Shown here: positions 1 through 8,798 of the stretch, in pieces
Numbering within the stretch: position 1 is the stretch's first letter
Layout: each line of letters begins with the position of its first letter
Source: Falsochrobactrum shanghaiense
Lineage (GTDB): Bacteria; Pseudomonadota; Alphaproteobacteria; Rhizobiales; Rhizobiaceae
Assembly (NCBI RefSeq): GCF_003149535.1
Contig: NZ_QGDB01000009.1
Location: 22,373 to 86,372, forward strand
Length of the DNA stretch: 64,000 nucleotides
Direction: 5' to 3'
Program-made: the position numbers and the translations under genes
The notes under the pieces: generated by a model
Told to the model about the DNA's origin: nothing
Databases searched by the model: none
Seen by the model: the letters and a program-made list of their open reading frames with translations, nothing else

Positions 1-868
1 ACCCGTCGTAGCGGAAGAACCCCCTCCCACTTTTTCTGCCAAATCGGCCAGCATTGACCAATTCGAGCTGGACGATCGAGGGCCTGAACCTAGGGTCGTG
101 ATAGAAGGCCTCGAATACCGATAACGTGACCTGATAGTTCACATCGTGTCCAATCAAGTCCATCAGAGCGAAGGGGCCCATTCTGAAACCACCACCCTCG
201 GTAAGCAGGGCATCGAGCGTCGCAGCGTCGGCAACCTGTTCCTCAAGAAGGCGCAGCGCTTCTGCGTAGTAAGGTCTGGCCACGCGGTTCACGATGAAGC
301 CCGGCGTTGATTTCGTATGAATTGCGACCTTCCCCCACTGCTCAGCAGTCGACTTGACAGTGCGCGCGACTTCGCCGTCGGTGGCAACCCCGGAGACGAC
401 TTCGACAAGTTTCATGATGGGGGCCGGATTGAAAAAATGCATCCCGACCATTCGACCAGGCATCTCTAGATTCCGGGCGATCGAAGTGACGGAGATCGAA
501 GACGTATTTGTCGCGAGGATGCATTCTGAAGCGACGATCCCTTCAAGCTCCGCAAAGAGTTCCCGTTTGATTTCAAGCTTCTCTACGATCGCCTCGATGA
601 CCAAAGCGGATGGCGCCAGATCTGTCAAACTCTTCACCACGGTGACACGGCCGAGCAGCGCATCCCTCTCGGCAGCCTCCATTTTCCCGCGATCTACAAG
701 CTTTTGAAGATCCGATTCAAGCCGCTGTTTCCCGTTATCGGCAGCGACATGCGCGGCATCCCAAAGACGAACGGGGTGCCTTGCTGCAGCCGCGACCTGG
801 GCGATTCCGACGCCCATTGTTCCTGCGCCTACGATCCCGATAACTGCCGATTTGTCGAGTGCCGTCAT
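1..868 (-). CDS. 3-hydroxyacyl-CoA dehydrogenase, PaaH/PaaC type (C-terminus beyond window)
   Basis: NAD-dependent oxidation of a 3-hydroxyacyl-CoA to the 3-ketoacyl-CoA, a late beta-oxidation step. About 289 residues are visible and the reading frame is still open at base 1. Residues 14-19 form the Rossmann motif GAGTMG. The catalytic HFFNP motif has its His near residue 144, and the C-terminal helical domain (GFIVNRV) follows. The ATG at 868-866 overlaps the stop of the upstream gene as ATGA, which suggests translational coupling. It is the last visible gene of the minus operon starting at 8346. The family includes 3-hydroxyadipyl-CoA and 3-hydroxybutyryl-CoA dehydrogenases; the substrate here is inferred only from context, perhaps a dicarboxylyl-CoA. 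Long PaaH forms reach about 500 residues, so a second dehydrogenase domain may lie outside the window. Confidence 0.9.
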   Translation of the reverse strand, partial: MTALDKSAVIGIVGAGTMGVGIAQVAAAARHPVRLWDAAHVAADNGKQRLESDLQKLVDRGKMEAAERDALLGRVTVVKSLTDLAPSALVIEAIVEKLEIKRELFAELEGIVASECILATNTSSISVTSIARNLEMPGRMVGMHFFNPAPIMKLVEVVSGVATDGEVARTVKSTAEQWGKVAIHTKSTPGFIVNRVARPYYAEALRLLEEQVADAATLDALLTEGGGFRMGPFALMDLIGHDVNYQVTLSVFEAFYHDPRFRPSIVQLELVNAGRFGRKSGRGFFRYDG

Positions 869-1875
869 ATGCCTGTTCCGTTTTCTTCAGTGCCATTTCG
901 AGTGATCAGTATCATTCTTCCTCGCGAACCTCCCCGCCTGACGAGTGCAAGCGCTTCGTCAAACTCGTCCAGTTCATGCGTCGACGATATGACCGGCGAG
1001 ATCTGTCCGTCGCGCCACAACGCGAAGATGTGCTCTTGGGCCGCCTTTACGGATTCAATGTCCTTGCTGCGATAATCCGTCCATTGCAGACCGCCCACCG
1101 CGACGTTTTTCACCAACAGATAATTGGACGGGATTTGCGGAATGTCTCCCGACGCAAAGCCGAGCGAGATCAAAATACCACACCACGAGAGCGACCGGAT
1201 GGCAGCAAGAGTAAGTTCTCCTCCCACCGGATCAATAACGATGTCGACGCCACGACCGTCCGTCAAATCCTTCACTGCTTCGCGTAGGTTTGTGGATGTA
1301 AGATCGATGGCGACATCAGCACCTAGATCTTTCACGAACGACGTTCCCAATGCACCTCGAGCCGTCGCAATCACTCGGCCTGCCCCAAGAGCCTTCGCGA
1401 GCTGCACAGTCGCCATGCCGACGCCGCCAGTGGCACCAAGTACTAGCACTGTCTTTCCAGGTTTGAAGCCAGCACGGGCCATCAATGCGAAATAGGCAGT
1501 CTGGTAGACGAGACCGAAGGCTGATGCTGTCTCAAAGGACATCTCGTCCGGTATCTCAAAGCAAAACCTTGCCGGAACACTCACTCTTTCCGCGTAGGTT
1601 CCATATTCAGGCAGCACAAGGACACGTTGTCCGAGCGTCGCCTCAGTCACCCCTTCACCGATTTCCACCACGACGCCAGCCCCTGCCAGACCTGGTGAGA
1701 AAGGCAAAGAAGGCTTTCTCTGGTACCGCCCTTCGATGTAGAGAACATCGGGAAAGTTAACTTCCGAAGCCGCTAGTTCTACAATTACCTCACCCGCTCC
1801 CGGCGACGGATCCGCAACCTCCTCCACTCTCGTCGTATCCCACGAGCCAAACTCGTGGACAAAAACCGCCCTCAT
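865..1875 (-). CDS. MDR-family NADPH:quinone oxidoreductase-like protein
   Basis: Medium-chain dehydrogenase/reductase of 336 residues, the usual length for zinc-independent quinone oxidoreductases. The N-terminal GroES-like domain lacks the catalytic Cys and GHE motif of zinc alcohol dehydrogenases. The nucleotide-binding loop GATGGVG is at residues 147-153. The family reduces quinones or alpha,beta-unsaturated carbonyl and enoyl-CoA compounds with NADPH. Within this beta-oxidation operon it could reduce an unsaturated intermediate, the role of a 2,4-dienoyl- or enoyl-CoA reductase, but this is inference. Its stop overlaps the start of the next gene by four bases, and 37 bp separate it from the upstream dehydrogenase gene. 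Confidence 0.85.
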   Translation of the reverse strand: MRAVFVHEFGSWDTTRVEEVADPSPGAGEVIVELAASEVNFPDVLYIEGRYQRKPSLPFSPGLAGAGVVVEIGEGVTEATLGQRVLVLPEYGTYAERVSVPARFCFEIPDEMSFETASAFGLVYQTAYFALMARAGFKPGKTVLVLGATGGVGMATVQLAKALGAGRVIATARGALGTSFVKDLGADVAIDLTSTNLREAVKDLTDGRGVDIVIDPVGGELTLAAIRSLSWCGILISLGFASGDIPQIPSNYLLVKNVAVGGLQWTDYRSKDIESVKAAQEHIFALWRDGQISPVISSTHELDEFDEALALVRRGGSRGRMILITRNGTEENGTGI

Positions 1876-1912
1876 CCACAGTTCCTCCGATACCGAACTT
1901 TGCCGGTGTTAG

Positions 1913-3445
1913 CTACCAACCGAACTCGTCCGAAACCTTTTCACGTTCACTCTGCCTAGCGACCACCGCCGCGCGCGCAGGAGCAAATCCTGGCGCACCC
2001 GTCATTTCGTAGATGGCCTTCGATATATGGAAGTGCCTAGCAAGACCGCCTCTCACGACGCGTTCGAGCGGGCCGTCAGGGTATCCGAGTCCTTGGCAGC
2101 AGGTCCGATCCATATCCTCCGCTGAAGCTAAGCCTTCATCAAGAAAACGCAGGGCATCATTATATTTGGGGCGAACAAGCCTATCGACGATCCTACCCGG
2201 CTGATCTGCGCAGATCACAACATCAAAACCGGCGACCTCGAAGATCGAACGCGCAGCTTCGAGGGCAACTGGATCGGTGTTCTGCCTGTAGACTATTTCC
2301 ACCAGTTTTGAAGGCGCATCATTGCCGTTGCGGTAGCGCGCGAAGCCCACGACGTTCGAGGTTTCAGGTGCGAGTCCCTCTCCGGTGTGAAATCCGAGGC
2401 ATTCCGTATCGAGCTCTACCAGAACCGCCTTCTTTTCAGGAGCGGGTCGGTATAAACCGCCAAGCTGCACATCCACCTTACCATCTGGAGATGCGTCAGA
2501 CACAAACGCATCCGCCTCGGAGAACGATCGGCTTTTGCCAGCCCTTGCGATCGTGTACGAGGGAGCCGTCTCTGCCTTTGGTCTGCTTTCAGCCCCAAGC
2601 AAGCCCCGGCCCGTTTTATTGCCAAGGCGCCCGGCTGCCACAAGCCGTCGAAGCAACGGCGGCACCGACGCCCGCTTGTCGAGAGTAATAGGGTAGAAAG
2701 CCTCACCCAAACGAACCTGCGTATCCAAACCGATAAGGTCGAGTAGCGTGCACGGTCCCATCTTGTACCCGAGGGCCGATTTGATCGCGAGGTCGATGTC
2801 CTCCGCAGAAGCCAAGCCCGCCTCGATCGCGCGGATAACATCGTTGTTGAACGGCACCAGAAGGGCATTGAGGATGAACCCCGGCTTGTCTTGAGTTTCG
2901 ACGGGCGCTTGTCCAACCGATCGGGTCCATTCCCACGCTGCATTGAAGGTCTCGTCGGAGGTGTTGATCCCACGTGACATTTCGATCAGCTTCATCAACT
3001 GGGCTGGCAAGCAGAAATGCATCCCGACCACCTTGTCTTCCCGCCCACAACCGCTCGCAATTTCAGTGATGGAGAGGGTCGACGTATTGGAGGCAAAGAT
3101 CGTGCCGTCCTTGCATATGCCGTTAAGCTTGGCGAAAAGCCCCTGTTTGACCTCAAGGTTTTCAAAGATGGCTTCGATAACAACATCGCAGTCGGCAAGA
3201 TCAGCTAGATCCGTCGAATCCTTCATTCGAGCGAGTGCCGCATCTGCATCTGCTGAAGACAGCTTGCCCCGTTCGACCGCCTTACGAAAGAACCCTTCCG
3301 CTGCGGCACGAGCTTTGGCCAGTCCCTCCGGATTGGTGTCGAAGCAAACTGTTTCTGCTCCGCCACGTGCCGCCACGATAGCTATCCCGGCTCCCATTGT
3401 ACCTCCAGCGCCGCAGACACCGATTTTTTTAATTGTGATGGTCAT
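1913..3445 (-). CDS. 3-hydroxyacyl-CoA dehydrogenase, two-domain
   Basis: About 510 residues. An N-terminal Rossmann domain (GAGGTMGAG, near residues 11-19) is followed by two 3HCDH C-terminal domains; the second carries PGRIVDRLVRP. The start at 3445 is chosen because ATGA overlaps the stop of the upstream acyl-CoA dehydrogenase and AGGAG lies about 13 bases before it; a GTG/ATG further upstream would lie inside that gene. The usual HFFNP catalytic motif reads HFCLP, keeping the His but losing the Asn, so specificity may differ from the paralogue at 1-868. Two such paralogues in one operon suggest two beta-oxidation cycles, or one acting on a ring hydroxyl and the other on a linear chain. 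Confidence 0.88.
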   Translation of the reverse strand: MTITIKKIGVCGAGGTMGAGIAIVAARGGAETVCFDTNPEGLAKARAAAEGFFRKAVERGKLSSADADAALARMKDSTDLADLADCDVVIEAIFENLEVKQGLFAKLNGICKDGTIFASNTSTLSITEIASGCGREDKVVGMHFCLPAQLMKLIEMSRGINTSDETFNAAWEWTRSVGQAPVETQDKPGFILNALLVPFNNDVIRAIEAGLASAEDIDLAIKSALGYKMGPCTLLDLIGLDTQVRLGEAFYPITLDKRASVPPLLRRLVAAGRLGNKTGRGLLGAESRPKAETAPSYTIARAGKSRSFSEADAFVSDASPDGKVDVQLGGLYRPAPEKKAVLVELDTECLGFHTGEGLAPETSNVVGFARYRNGNDAPSKLVEIVYRQNTDPVALEAARSIFEVAGFDVVICADQPGRIVDRLVRPKYNDALRFLDEGLASAEDMDRTCCQGLGYPDGPLERVVRGGLARHFHISKAIYEMTGAPGFAPARAAVVARQSEREKVSDEFGW

Positions 3446-4632
3446 TTGCTCTTGAAACTCCTGCCGATGAGCTGGCGATGAACCTGGTTCGTGCCCTCCC
3501 AAATTTGTGTGATCTTAGCGTCGCGCATTAGTCGTTCGGCGCGATAGTCGCGGCAGTAGCCGTAGCCCCCGTGGAGCTGCACGCATTCCGTGGCCATCTT
3601 CATCGCTAGGTCTGTCGCACGAAGTTTTGCGACAGAGGCTTCCATGCCGAAATCAGGAACACCCGACGCGATGAGGTCCGCGACATAGTCGATCCAGTTC
3701 TCAACCATGACCAGTTCCGACGCCAAATCTGCTAGCGTGAACTGGTTTCCCTGGAAATCGAGGATCTTTTTACCGCCTTGAGCGCGCTCGTTGCCGTAGG
3801 CGACCATATCCTTGAAGGCGGCACGCGCGATCCCGCGCGCATGTGCTGCCACTGATGGCCGCGAGCGGTTCAGCGACGCAAGCAGGATGGAAAGACCATC
3901 TCCGGGTCTGCCAATAAGATTGGCGTAGGGCACCCGGACATTGTCGAAAGCGAGCGCGCAGGTCGACGACCCGTTGTGTCCCATCTTTCGTTCCTTTGAC
4001 ACAACCTTGAAGCCTTCTGTTCCCTTTTCCAGAATTAGGACCGAGATCGCAGCCTTGGGATCGTCGATACCCGACCATTTTCCGAAAAGCAGGATTAGAT
4101 CAGCGACGTCACCGTTGGTGATGAAAACTTTGGAGCCATTGATGACGATGTCATCGCCATCCTGAGTGAAGCGCGTCTTCATTCCCGTCGCGTCGGAACC
4201 CGCGTTCGGCTCGGTAATGGCGAGCGCTCCTAACGCACCCTCAACGATACGGGGCAGCAGTCGGGCACGTTGTTCGTCGTTGCCGAACTCGATTAGCGGC
4301 TTGATCCCGTGGAAATTAGTCGCGTATATGATACCCGTCGACGCGCAAGCCTCGGAAATGATCGTGACGATCTCAAGGTAAAGTTTGAAGGACATTTCAG
4401 CGCCGCCGAACTGCTCCGGGACGAAGATGCTATTGAGGCCAAGTTCATTAATCGCCTGGATATTCTCCCAAGGAAACTGGCCGGCTTCATCCACATGCGC
4501 GGCTCGAGGAGCGATAACTTCATCGACCATCCTCTGTACCTGATCTATGATCAGCCGCTCATCGTCATTCCACTGTCGCTGACTGCACACTCTTTCGAGA
4601 ATATTCATAATACTCATCCAATAGTGGGTCAT
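3442..4632 (-). CDS. acyl-CoA dehydrogenase
   Basis: FAD-dependent alpha,beta-desaturation of an acyl-CoA. The protein has 396 residues, or 388 if the ATG at 4608 is used; that ATG has GGATGAG six bases upstream and is at least as likely a start. The N-terminal helical domain, the central ITEPNAGSD flavin-contact motif and the C-terminal IWEGTNQ motif are all present. The Glu in IWEGTNQ (near residue 379) occupies the catalytic base position of short- and medium-chain acyl-CoA dehydrogenases. Its stop overlaps the next gene by four bases. In this operon it would desaturate a ring carboxyl-CoA, as AliB does for cyclohexanecarboxyl-CoA, or a linear acyl-CoA after ring opening; the sequence does not decide. 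Confidence 0.92.
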   Translation of the reverse strand: MTHYWMSIMNILERVCSQRQWNDDERLIIDQVQRMVDEVIAPRAAHVDEAGQFPWENIQAINELGLNSIFVPEQFGGAEMSFKLYLEIVTIISEACASTGIIYATNFHGIKPLIEFGNDEQRARLLPRIVEGALGALAITEPNAGSDATGMKTRFTQDGDDIVINGSKVFITNGDVADLILLFGKWSGIDDPKAAISVLILEKGTEGFKVVSKERKMGHNGSSTCALAFDNVRVPYANLIGRPGDGLSILLASLNRSRPSVAAHARGIARAAFKDMVAYGNERAQGGKKILDFQGNQFTLADLASELVMVENWIDYVADLIASGVPDFGMEASVAKLRATDLAMKMATECVQLHGGYGYCRDYRAERLMRDAKITQIWEGTNQVHRQLIGRSFKSK

Positions 4633-4677
4633 ACCGAAGGAAACTTTCGCTCCCGCCAGAGTCCACGTTAGTTGCCG

Positions 4678-6294
4678 TTACACCTTGGTTGCCTGATATC
4701 TCACCGGCTGCGGCTGCAGATCGCCGCGTTTGACCATCTCCACCAGTTCCCGCTTCAAGATTTTTCCGCTGGGCGTGAGTGGCAGAGAGCCCACCGAAAT
4801 GAACCATTCGGGCATGTCGAACTTGGAAAGCCCCTCGGCAGCAAGGTGGTTCAACAACTCCGGACCTTCGACGCCACCGATGACTGCCAAGCAGACGCGC
4901 TCGCCCAACCGTTCGTCGGACACAGGAAATGCCGCCGCCTTGGTTACTGAAGAGTGTGTCAGCGCAGCCGCCTCGATATGCGAAGGATAGATGTTGTGGC
5001 CGCCGCGGATGATGATATCCTTGACCCGTCCTTCGATCCGAAGGTTGCCGTACCGGTCGATGGAACCAAGATCTCCGGACATCAAATAGCCGTACCGGTT
5101 GAAGGTCTTCTCAGTCGCTTCCTGGTTTGCAAAGTAACCGAGCATCATCGCGGCACCGCGGCCTCCAATCTCGCCAGTCATCCCCTGCGCAACCTCCCGA
5201 TCAGAGTTTTCTTGGTCCCATATCTTGATTTCATAGCCAGGGCCGCCTCGACCGCATGTTGAAATCCAGACCTCCTTGGGATCGCTCGGATGGGTGTACT
5301 GATGTGACGAACATTCGGTCATGCCGTAGATATTCTGGGGTGCAATACCTTGATCGACAAATGCCTTGGCAACGACCTCGGGAATTGGAGCGCCAGCCAT
5401 ATAGAATGTCTTGACGGACCCAATCCTCGGTAGCCCGCGTTTCGTCTGGTCAGCGAGGATGTCCATTGCATGGGTGGGGACGCCTAGAACGTAGGTCGCC
5501 TTATTGTCCACGATCCAATCGAGGCGCGAAACTCCTTGTGGTGGATCATCCGTCACCATCGTGCCGCCGCACACTAGCCATTGGCTGATCGCCACCCATG
5601 CGATGTGGTGAGACAGAGGACTCAATGAAAGGATAACGGAACTTCGGTCCAGCCCCCAATCGCGTGCAAGATCACGTGCGTTGGCGAGAAGTGTATTACT
5701 TGAATGCATAACGCACTTGGGTCGGCCGGTAGTTCCCGACGTGAAGGCGAGATACGCGACACTGTCGGGGTTGCCATGCGGATCGCGCATAGGATAAGTG
5801 ATATGGCGGGGGAAGTTATCAGGCGTATAGATCTTTTTTAGGAAGGGGAGCCGTTTGACCATTCCCTCAAAGTCGTGATCTGCCCGGTCGGCACCCCATC
5901 CATCCTCCGTAATCAGTGCCTTGGCTTGCAATTCGGTTAGAAGATCAATGATCTCTTTGCAGGTATAGCTTCGGTGAAGTGACGGATTGCAAGCTATACC
6001 CTCACGCGAACATGCAAGGAATGCGATAACCGCTTCCAAGCGGTTCGACATCCAAATGGAAATACGGTCGCCAGCAGCCAACTCCCGATTTACGAAGTCA
6101 TCGGCCAGAGCATCCACGCGAGCCTTGAGCGATCGCCAATCGAGGCTTTGCCGGCCGTCACGCAACGCCGCGGCGTCTGACGAGTACTGGGCGTGCTCAG
6201 CCAGCAGCGAGTAGAAGGTATCGTTTCGCCAGAGCCCGCAGTCATAGTAGCTCTGACTATTTCGAGGATCATGAAGTGTCAAAAACGGTCGCAT
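4678..6294 (-). CDS. AMP-forming acyl-CoA synthetase (acid:CoA ligase) 1
   Basis: ANL-superfamily ligase that forms an acyl-adenylate and then the CoA thioester. The ATG at 6294 (538 residues) is preferred: TAAGGCGG, including the stop of the upstream gene, lies just before it, while longer extensions run into that gene. Visible motifs are FTSGTTGRPKCVMHS (P-loop), YGMTECSS, the hinge DIIIRGGHNIYP and the C-terminal PLTPSGKILKRE with the catalytic Lys. The substrate is a carboxylate, probably alicyclic or medium-chain from context. A second ligase of the same superfamily is encoded at 11344-13044 in the divergent operon, so two different acids, or an acid and a ring-cleavage product, may be activated. 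Confidence 0.92.
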   Translation of the reverse strand: MRPFLTLHDPRNSQSYYDCGLWRNDTFYSLLAEHAQYSSDAAALRDGRQSLDWRSLKARVDALADDFVNRELAAGDRISIWMSNRLEAVIAFLACSREGIACNPSLHRSYTCKEIIDLLTELQAKALITEDGWGADRADHDFEGMVKRLPFLKKIYTPDNFPRHITYPMRDPHGNPDSVAYLAFTSGTTGRPKCVMHSSNTLLANARDLARDWGLDRSSVILSLSPLSHHIAWVAISQWLVCGGTMVTDDPPQGVSRLDWIVDNKATYVLGVPTHAMDILADQTKRGLPRIGSVKTFYMAGAPIPEVVAKAFVDQGIAPQNIYGMTECSSHQYTHPSDPKEVWISTCGRGGPGYEIKIWDQENSDREVAQGMTGEIGGRGAAMMLGYFANQEATEKTFNRYGYLMSGDLGSIDRYGNLRIEGRVKDIIIRGGHNIYPSHIEAAALTHSSVTKAAAFPVSDERLGERVCLAVIGGVEGPELLNHLAAEGLSKFDMPEWFISVGSLPLTPSGKILKRELVEMVKRGDLQPQPVRYQATKV

Positions 6295-6304
6295 ATAAGC
6301 CGCC

Positions 6305-7084
6305 TTAGTTGCCGAAGCGGGTTGGATCAGGCTTGCGCCGCTCGGCGAAGCTCTCACCCAGTTCTTTCGCTTCATCGGTGCCGATGTATTGACTAAGCAA
6401 AAGATCATGTGTGACGCGAGAAAGTCCGCTCACTCCGCCGTGGCGCGCGTTGAAAGCCCCCTTGATCGAGGCGAGCGCGAATGCGCCGCGGTCGGCAATT
6501 TCCAATGCGAACTCACGCGTCTTCTCTGCGAGTTGATGGTCGGGCACAACCCGGTTTATCAATCCGATTTCCTTGGCGTAAGCTGCGGTCATCTTTGAAT
6601 TGGTGTACCAGATTTCCTTAGCGCGCTTCTTTCCGACCAGGTCCTCGAGATACCAAGTTCCGTAGCCACCGTCGAAGGAGCCGACCATCGGGCCGACCTG
6701 CCGGAAGATTGCGCTCTCCTTGGCAATGGTGACGTCGCAAACGACCTGAAGCACGTTGCCGCCACCAACAGCCATGCCATTGATGCTCGCGATCACCGGC
6801 TTTTGCAGACGATCAATGGCATCGTACATTTCCAACGTCGGAAGTACGCCGGCATAGAGCTTTGTCTTCTCCATCCCATCCTTGCGACCGCCAATGCAGA
6901 AAAACCTGTCTCCGGCACCGGTCAAGACCACGACGCGGGTGCGTGTTTCACGTCGGATGCCCTCAATGCAGTCACGAATTTCGTGGCACATCGTTTCCGT
7001 GAACATGTTGCCGTCTTCCGGCCGGTTCATTGTGATAGTGCCAACCGGACCGTCTTCGACGTAGATGATCTCTTTGTAGGTCAT
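6305..7084 (-). CDS. crotonase-superfamily ring hydrolase, BadI/MenB-like
   Basis: A 259-residue crotonase-fold protein. Residues 107-110 (GGGN) form the oxyanion hole. Residues 133-142 (MVGSFDGGYG) followed by VGKKRAKEIWY are the signature shared by MenB (naphthoyl-CoA synthase) and BadI (2-ketocyclohexanecarboxyl-CoA hydrolase of Rhodopseudomonas palustris). The Ser, Asp and Tyr of that segment, needed in MenB/BadI chemistry, are kept, and ordinary enoyl-CoA hydratase Glu motifs are absent. No other menaquinone genes are present and the neighbours are acyl-CoA enzymes, so BadI-type hydrolytic cleavage of a cyclic beta-ketoacyl-CoA is the best reading. The GGDQ of MenB is GGRK here, so the substrate may be substituted. 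It ends 10 bp before the ligase start. Confidence 0.82.
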   Translation of the reverse strand: MTYKEIIYVEDGPVGTITMNRPEDGNMFTETMCHEIRDCIEGIRRETRTRVVVLTGAGDRFFCIGGRKDGMEKTKLYAGVLPTLEMYDAIDRLQKPVIASINGMAVGGGNVLQVVCDVTIAKESAIFRQVGPMVGSFDGGYGTWYLEDLVGKKRAKEIWYTNSKMTAAYAKEIGLINRVVPDHQLAEKTREFALEIADRGAFALASIKGAFNARHGGVSGLSRVTHDLLLSQYIGTDEAKELGESFAERRKPDPTRFGN

Positions 7085-7110
7085 GATTTCCTCGTTTCGT
7101 ACTTTAAGGC

Positions 7111-8346
7111 TTAGCGTTTGACGGCTGGCGCCAGCGCGCTCAAAACCTCTTGAGTGTGCTCGCCCAATCGTGGAGGAGCAGATGCCGGAATGCTGAACTT
7201 GTCGTCGATTTGAATCCCTAGACCGATCTGCGGAACGACACGGCCCTGACCATCGATGAGGCCGTAGAACATTCCACGGTCCTGTAGCGCCTGATCGGCA
7301 ACAACCTCGTCAACTGCGTTAATCGGACCGGCTGGCACACGCGCTGAGGCAAATATCTTTAGCCATTCAGCACGCGTACGCTTCAATAGGAGATTCTGAA
7401 TGTGCTTCACGATCTTCGACCGGACGATGCGGCGCGCGGCGTTACTCTCAAAACCCTTCTGATGAGCAAATTCCGGATCGCCTACGGCTTCCCAAAAGCG
7501 CTTCCAGATACGATCCGATCCAATCCCCAGCGTAAGGGGCCGGTCCGCTGTTTCGAACGCTTGGTAAATTGCGATCACGCTGTCCGTCCCACCGGATCTC
7601 TTGGGAACTTCGCCCGAGCCGAGGTAGGAGGAGATGCGACACGACAGGAACCTCGTCATGCTCTCAACGAGGCTGATGTCGATCTTTCGTCCCTGTCCGG
7701 ATTTCTGCTTGTCGAACAACGCCGCCATCGTGGCCATAGCCGCATCTTGGCCGGCCAGCATATCAGCAGCAGGAGCCCCAACCTTCTGGGGAGAGCCCCC
7801 TTCTTCGCCGGTGATATCCATGATCCCGGAGTATCCCTCCGCAATCAGATCATAGCAGGTGAGTTCCGCACGCTCTCCAGACAAGCCGAAGCCGGTTACG
7901 GAAACGAAGATAATATCCGGTTTCTGTTCACGAAGGCTCTCATAATCAAGCTTTAGCTTCTTCTGCACGCTCAACGGCTGGTTCGTAACCACCACATCCG
8001 CGCTTGCAATGAGACGTTGCAAGTCGCTGAATCCTTCCTTGCTGAGAAGGTCTAGCACTACACTCTTTTTGTTTCGGTTTACTGCGGTGAACCAAAGCGC
8101 TTGCCCATCCAGAAAGGGAGGTCCCCAGTGCCGTGCATCGTCACCATCAGGTCGCTCAACTTTGATGACTTCGGCACCAAAATCCGATAGCAGCATCGTC
8201 GCGTATGGGCCGGCAACCGACGTGGTGAGATCAAGCACGCGAACTCCGGCAAGCATCGAAAAAGACGCCGTGGCATTCAATACAGGTAAAGCTTGGTACG
8301 GAAGGCCCGGAGGCGGTAGAGCGGAGTGTGCTGCCTGTCGGCTCAT
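7111..8346 (-). CDS. family III CoA-transferase (CaiB/BaiF)
   Basis: Transfers CoA between a donor acyl-CoA and a carboxylate. The protein has 411 residues, normal for the family. VLDLTTSVAGPYATMLLSD near residue 40 and the AEVIKVERPDGDD segment are typical of the N-terminal domain. Asp195 in PAADMLAG aligns with the catalytic Asp that carries the acyl anhydride in formyl-CoA transferase. The start at 8346 has GAGGG eight bases upstream and is the first gene of the minus operon. It gives a second, ATP-free way of forming a CoA ester alongside the ligases; the acceptor is unknown. The roughly 30-residue extension before the conserved VRVLDL block is longer than usual, so a start nearer that block cannot be excluded. 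Confidence 0.9.
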   Translation of the reverse strand: MSRQAAHSALPPPGLPYQALPVLNATASFSMLAGVRVLDLTTSVAGPYATMLLSDFGAEVIKVERPDGDDARHWGPPFLDGQALWFTAVNRNKKSVVLDLLSKEGFSDLQRLIASADVVVTNQPLSVQKKLKLDYESLREQKPDIIFVSVTGFGLSGERAELTCYDLIAEGYSGIMDITGEEGGSPQKVGAPAADMLAGQDAAMATMAALFDKQKSGQGRKIDISLVESMTRFLSCRISSYLGSGEVPKRSGGTDSVIAIYQAFETADRPLTLGIGSDRIWKRFWEAVGDPEFAHQKGFESNAARRIVRSKIVKHIQNLLLKRTRAEWLKIFASARVPAGPINAVDEVVADQALQDRGMFYGLIDGQGRVVPQIGLGIQIDDKFSIPASAPPRLGEHTQEVLSALAPAVKR

Positions 8347-8798
8347 CGTGAAAACCCTCGTTGCGATTGCTTTCCACTTCGCAAAAGCGATGCCAGCCTC
8401 TTAGGACACGCCAGATTTGATGGCCGCAAACCCTTCGAGGTCGTCCAGGAACACGAAAGTGTCGGCTGGCCACCGCGAACATTGCTCTCTCACGCACTAT
8501 CTATCGCAGCGGTTGTTGTAAAAGGTGAGTTGATATCCTGCACTTGCGAAATTCAAAATCTCGTGCTGTGTGTCCCGAACGACTTCGTTCGGACAGCCAT
8601 GTGTCCATGGCGAGAACACTGCAGAGTTCAACAGTTTGACGAACCAATGATTGAGGACGAGATCGCCACTATCGAGAGAGTCTTTTTCGAACTGCTGCAC
8701 CGTTGGCATGATCATTGCGGAGTAACTCAGCAACTAATCAGACGGGCTCCTTTAAGAAGCGGAGCCATCCCAACTGGCGATAATCAGGAGACCTAATC
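8347..8798. other. divergent promoter region, 452 bp
   Basis: Separates the CoA-transferase operon (minus) from the alcohol dehydrogenase operon (plus), so it should hold both promoters. I see no recognisable gene. Short open frames on both strands (for example 78 codons, 8733-8497 minus) match nothing I know and lack a convincing ribosome site. The one clear element is the imperfect palindrome at 8571-8595, listed separately. The region contains no regulator gene, so control must come from elsewhere. Confidence 0.6.
8571..8595. promoter_or_regulatory. 25-bp imperfect palindrome, candidate operator
   Basis: The arms TGTCCCGAACGA and TCGTTCGGACA flank a CT centre, giving eight paired bases, a one-base bulge and three more pairs. 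It lies near the middle of the divergent promoter region. It could be an operator for a TetR-like or similar dimeric repressor controlling both operons; a transcribed hairpin is the alternative. Confidence 0.4.

Noticed and set aside
6305..7084. Reading the crotonase-family gene as a true MenB for menaquinone synthesis
   Set aside because: No other men genes are near and all neighbours are acyl-CoA catabolic enzymes; the BadI reading fits context better.
8497..8733. Open frame of 78 codons on the minus strand in the divergent promoter region
   Set aside because: No ribosome site, no recognisable family, and it would occupy the promoters of two operons; treated as chance.
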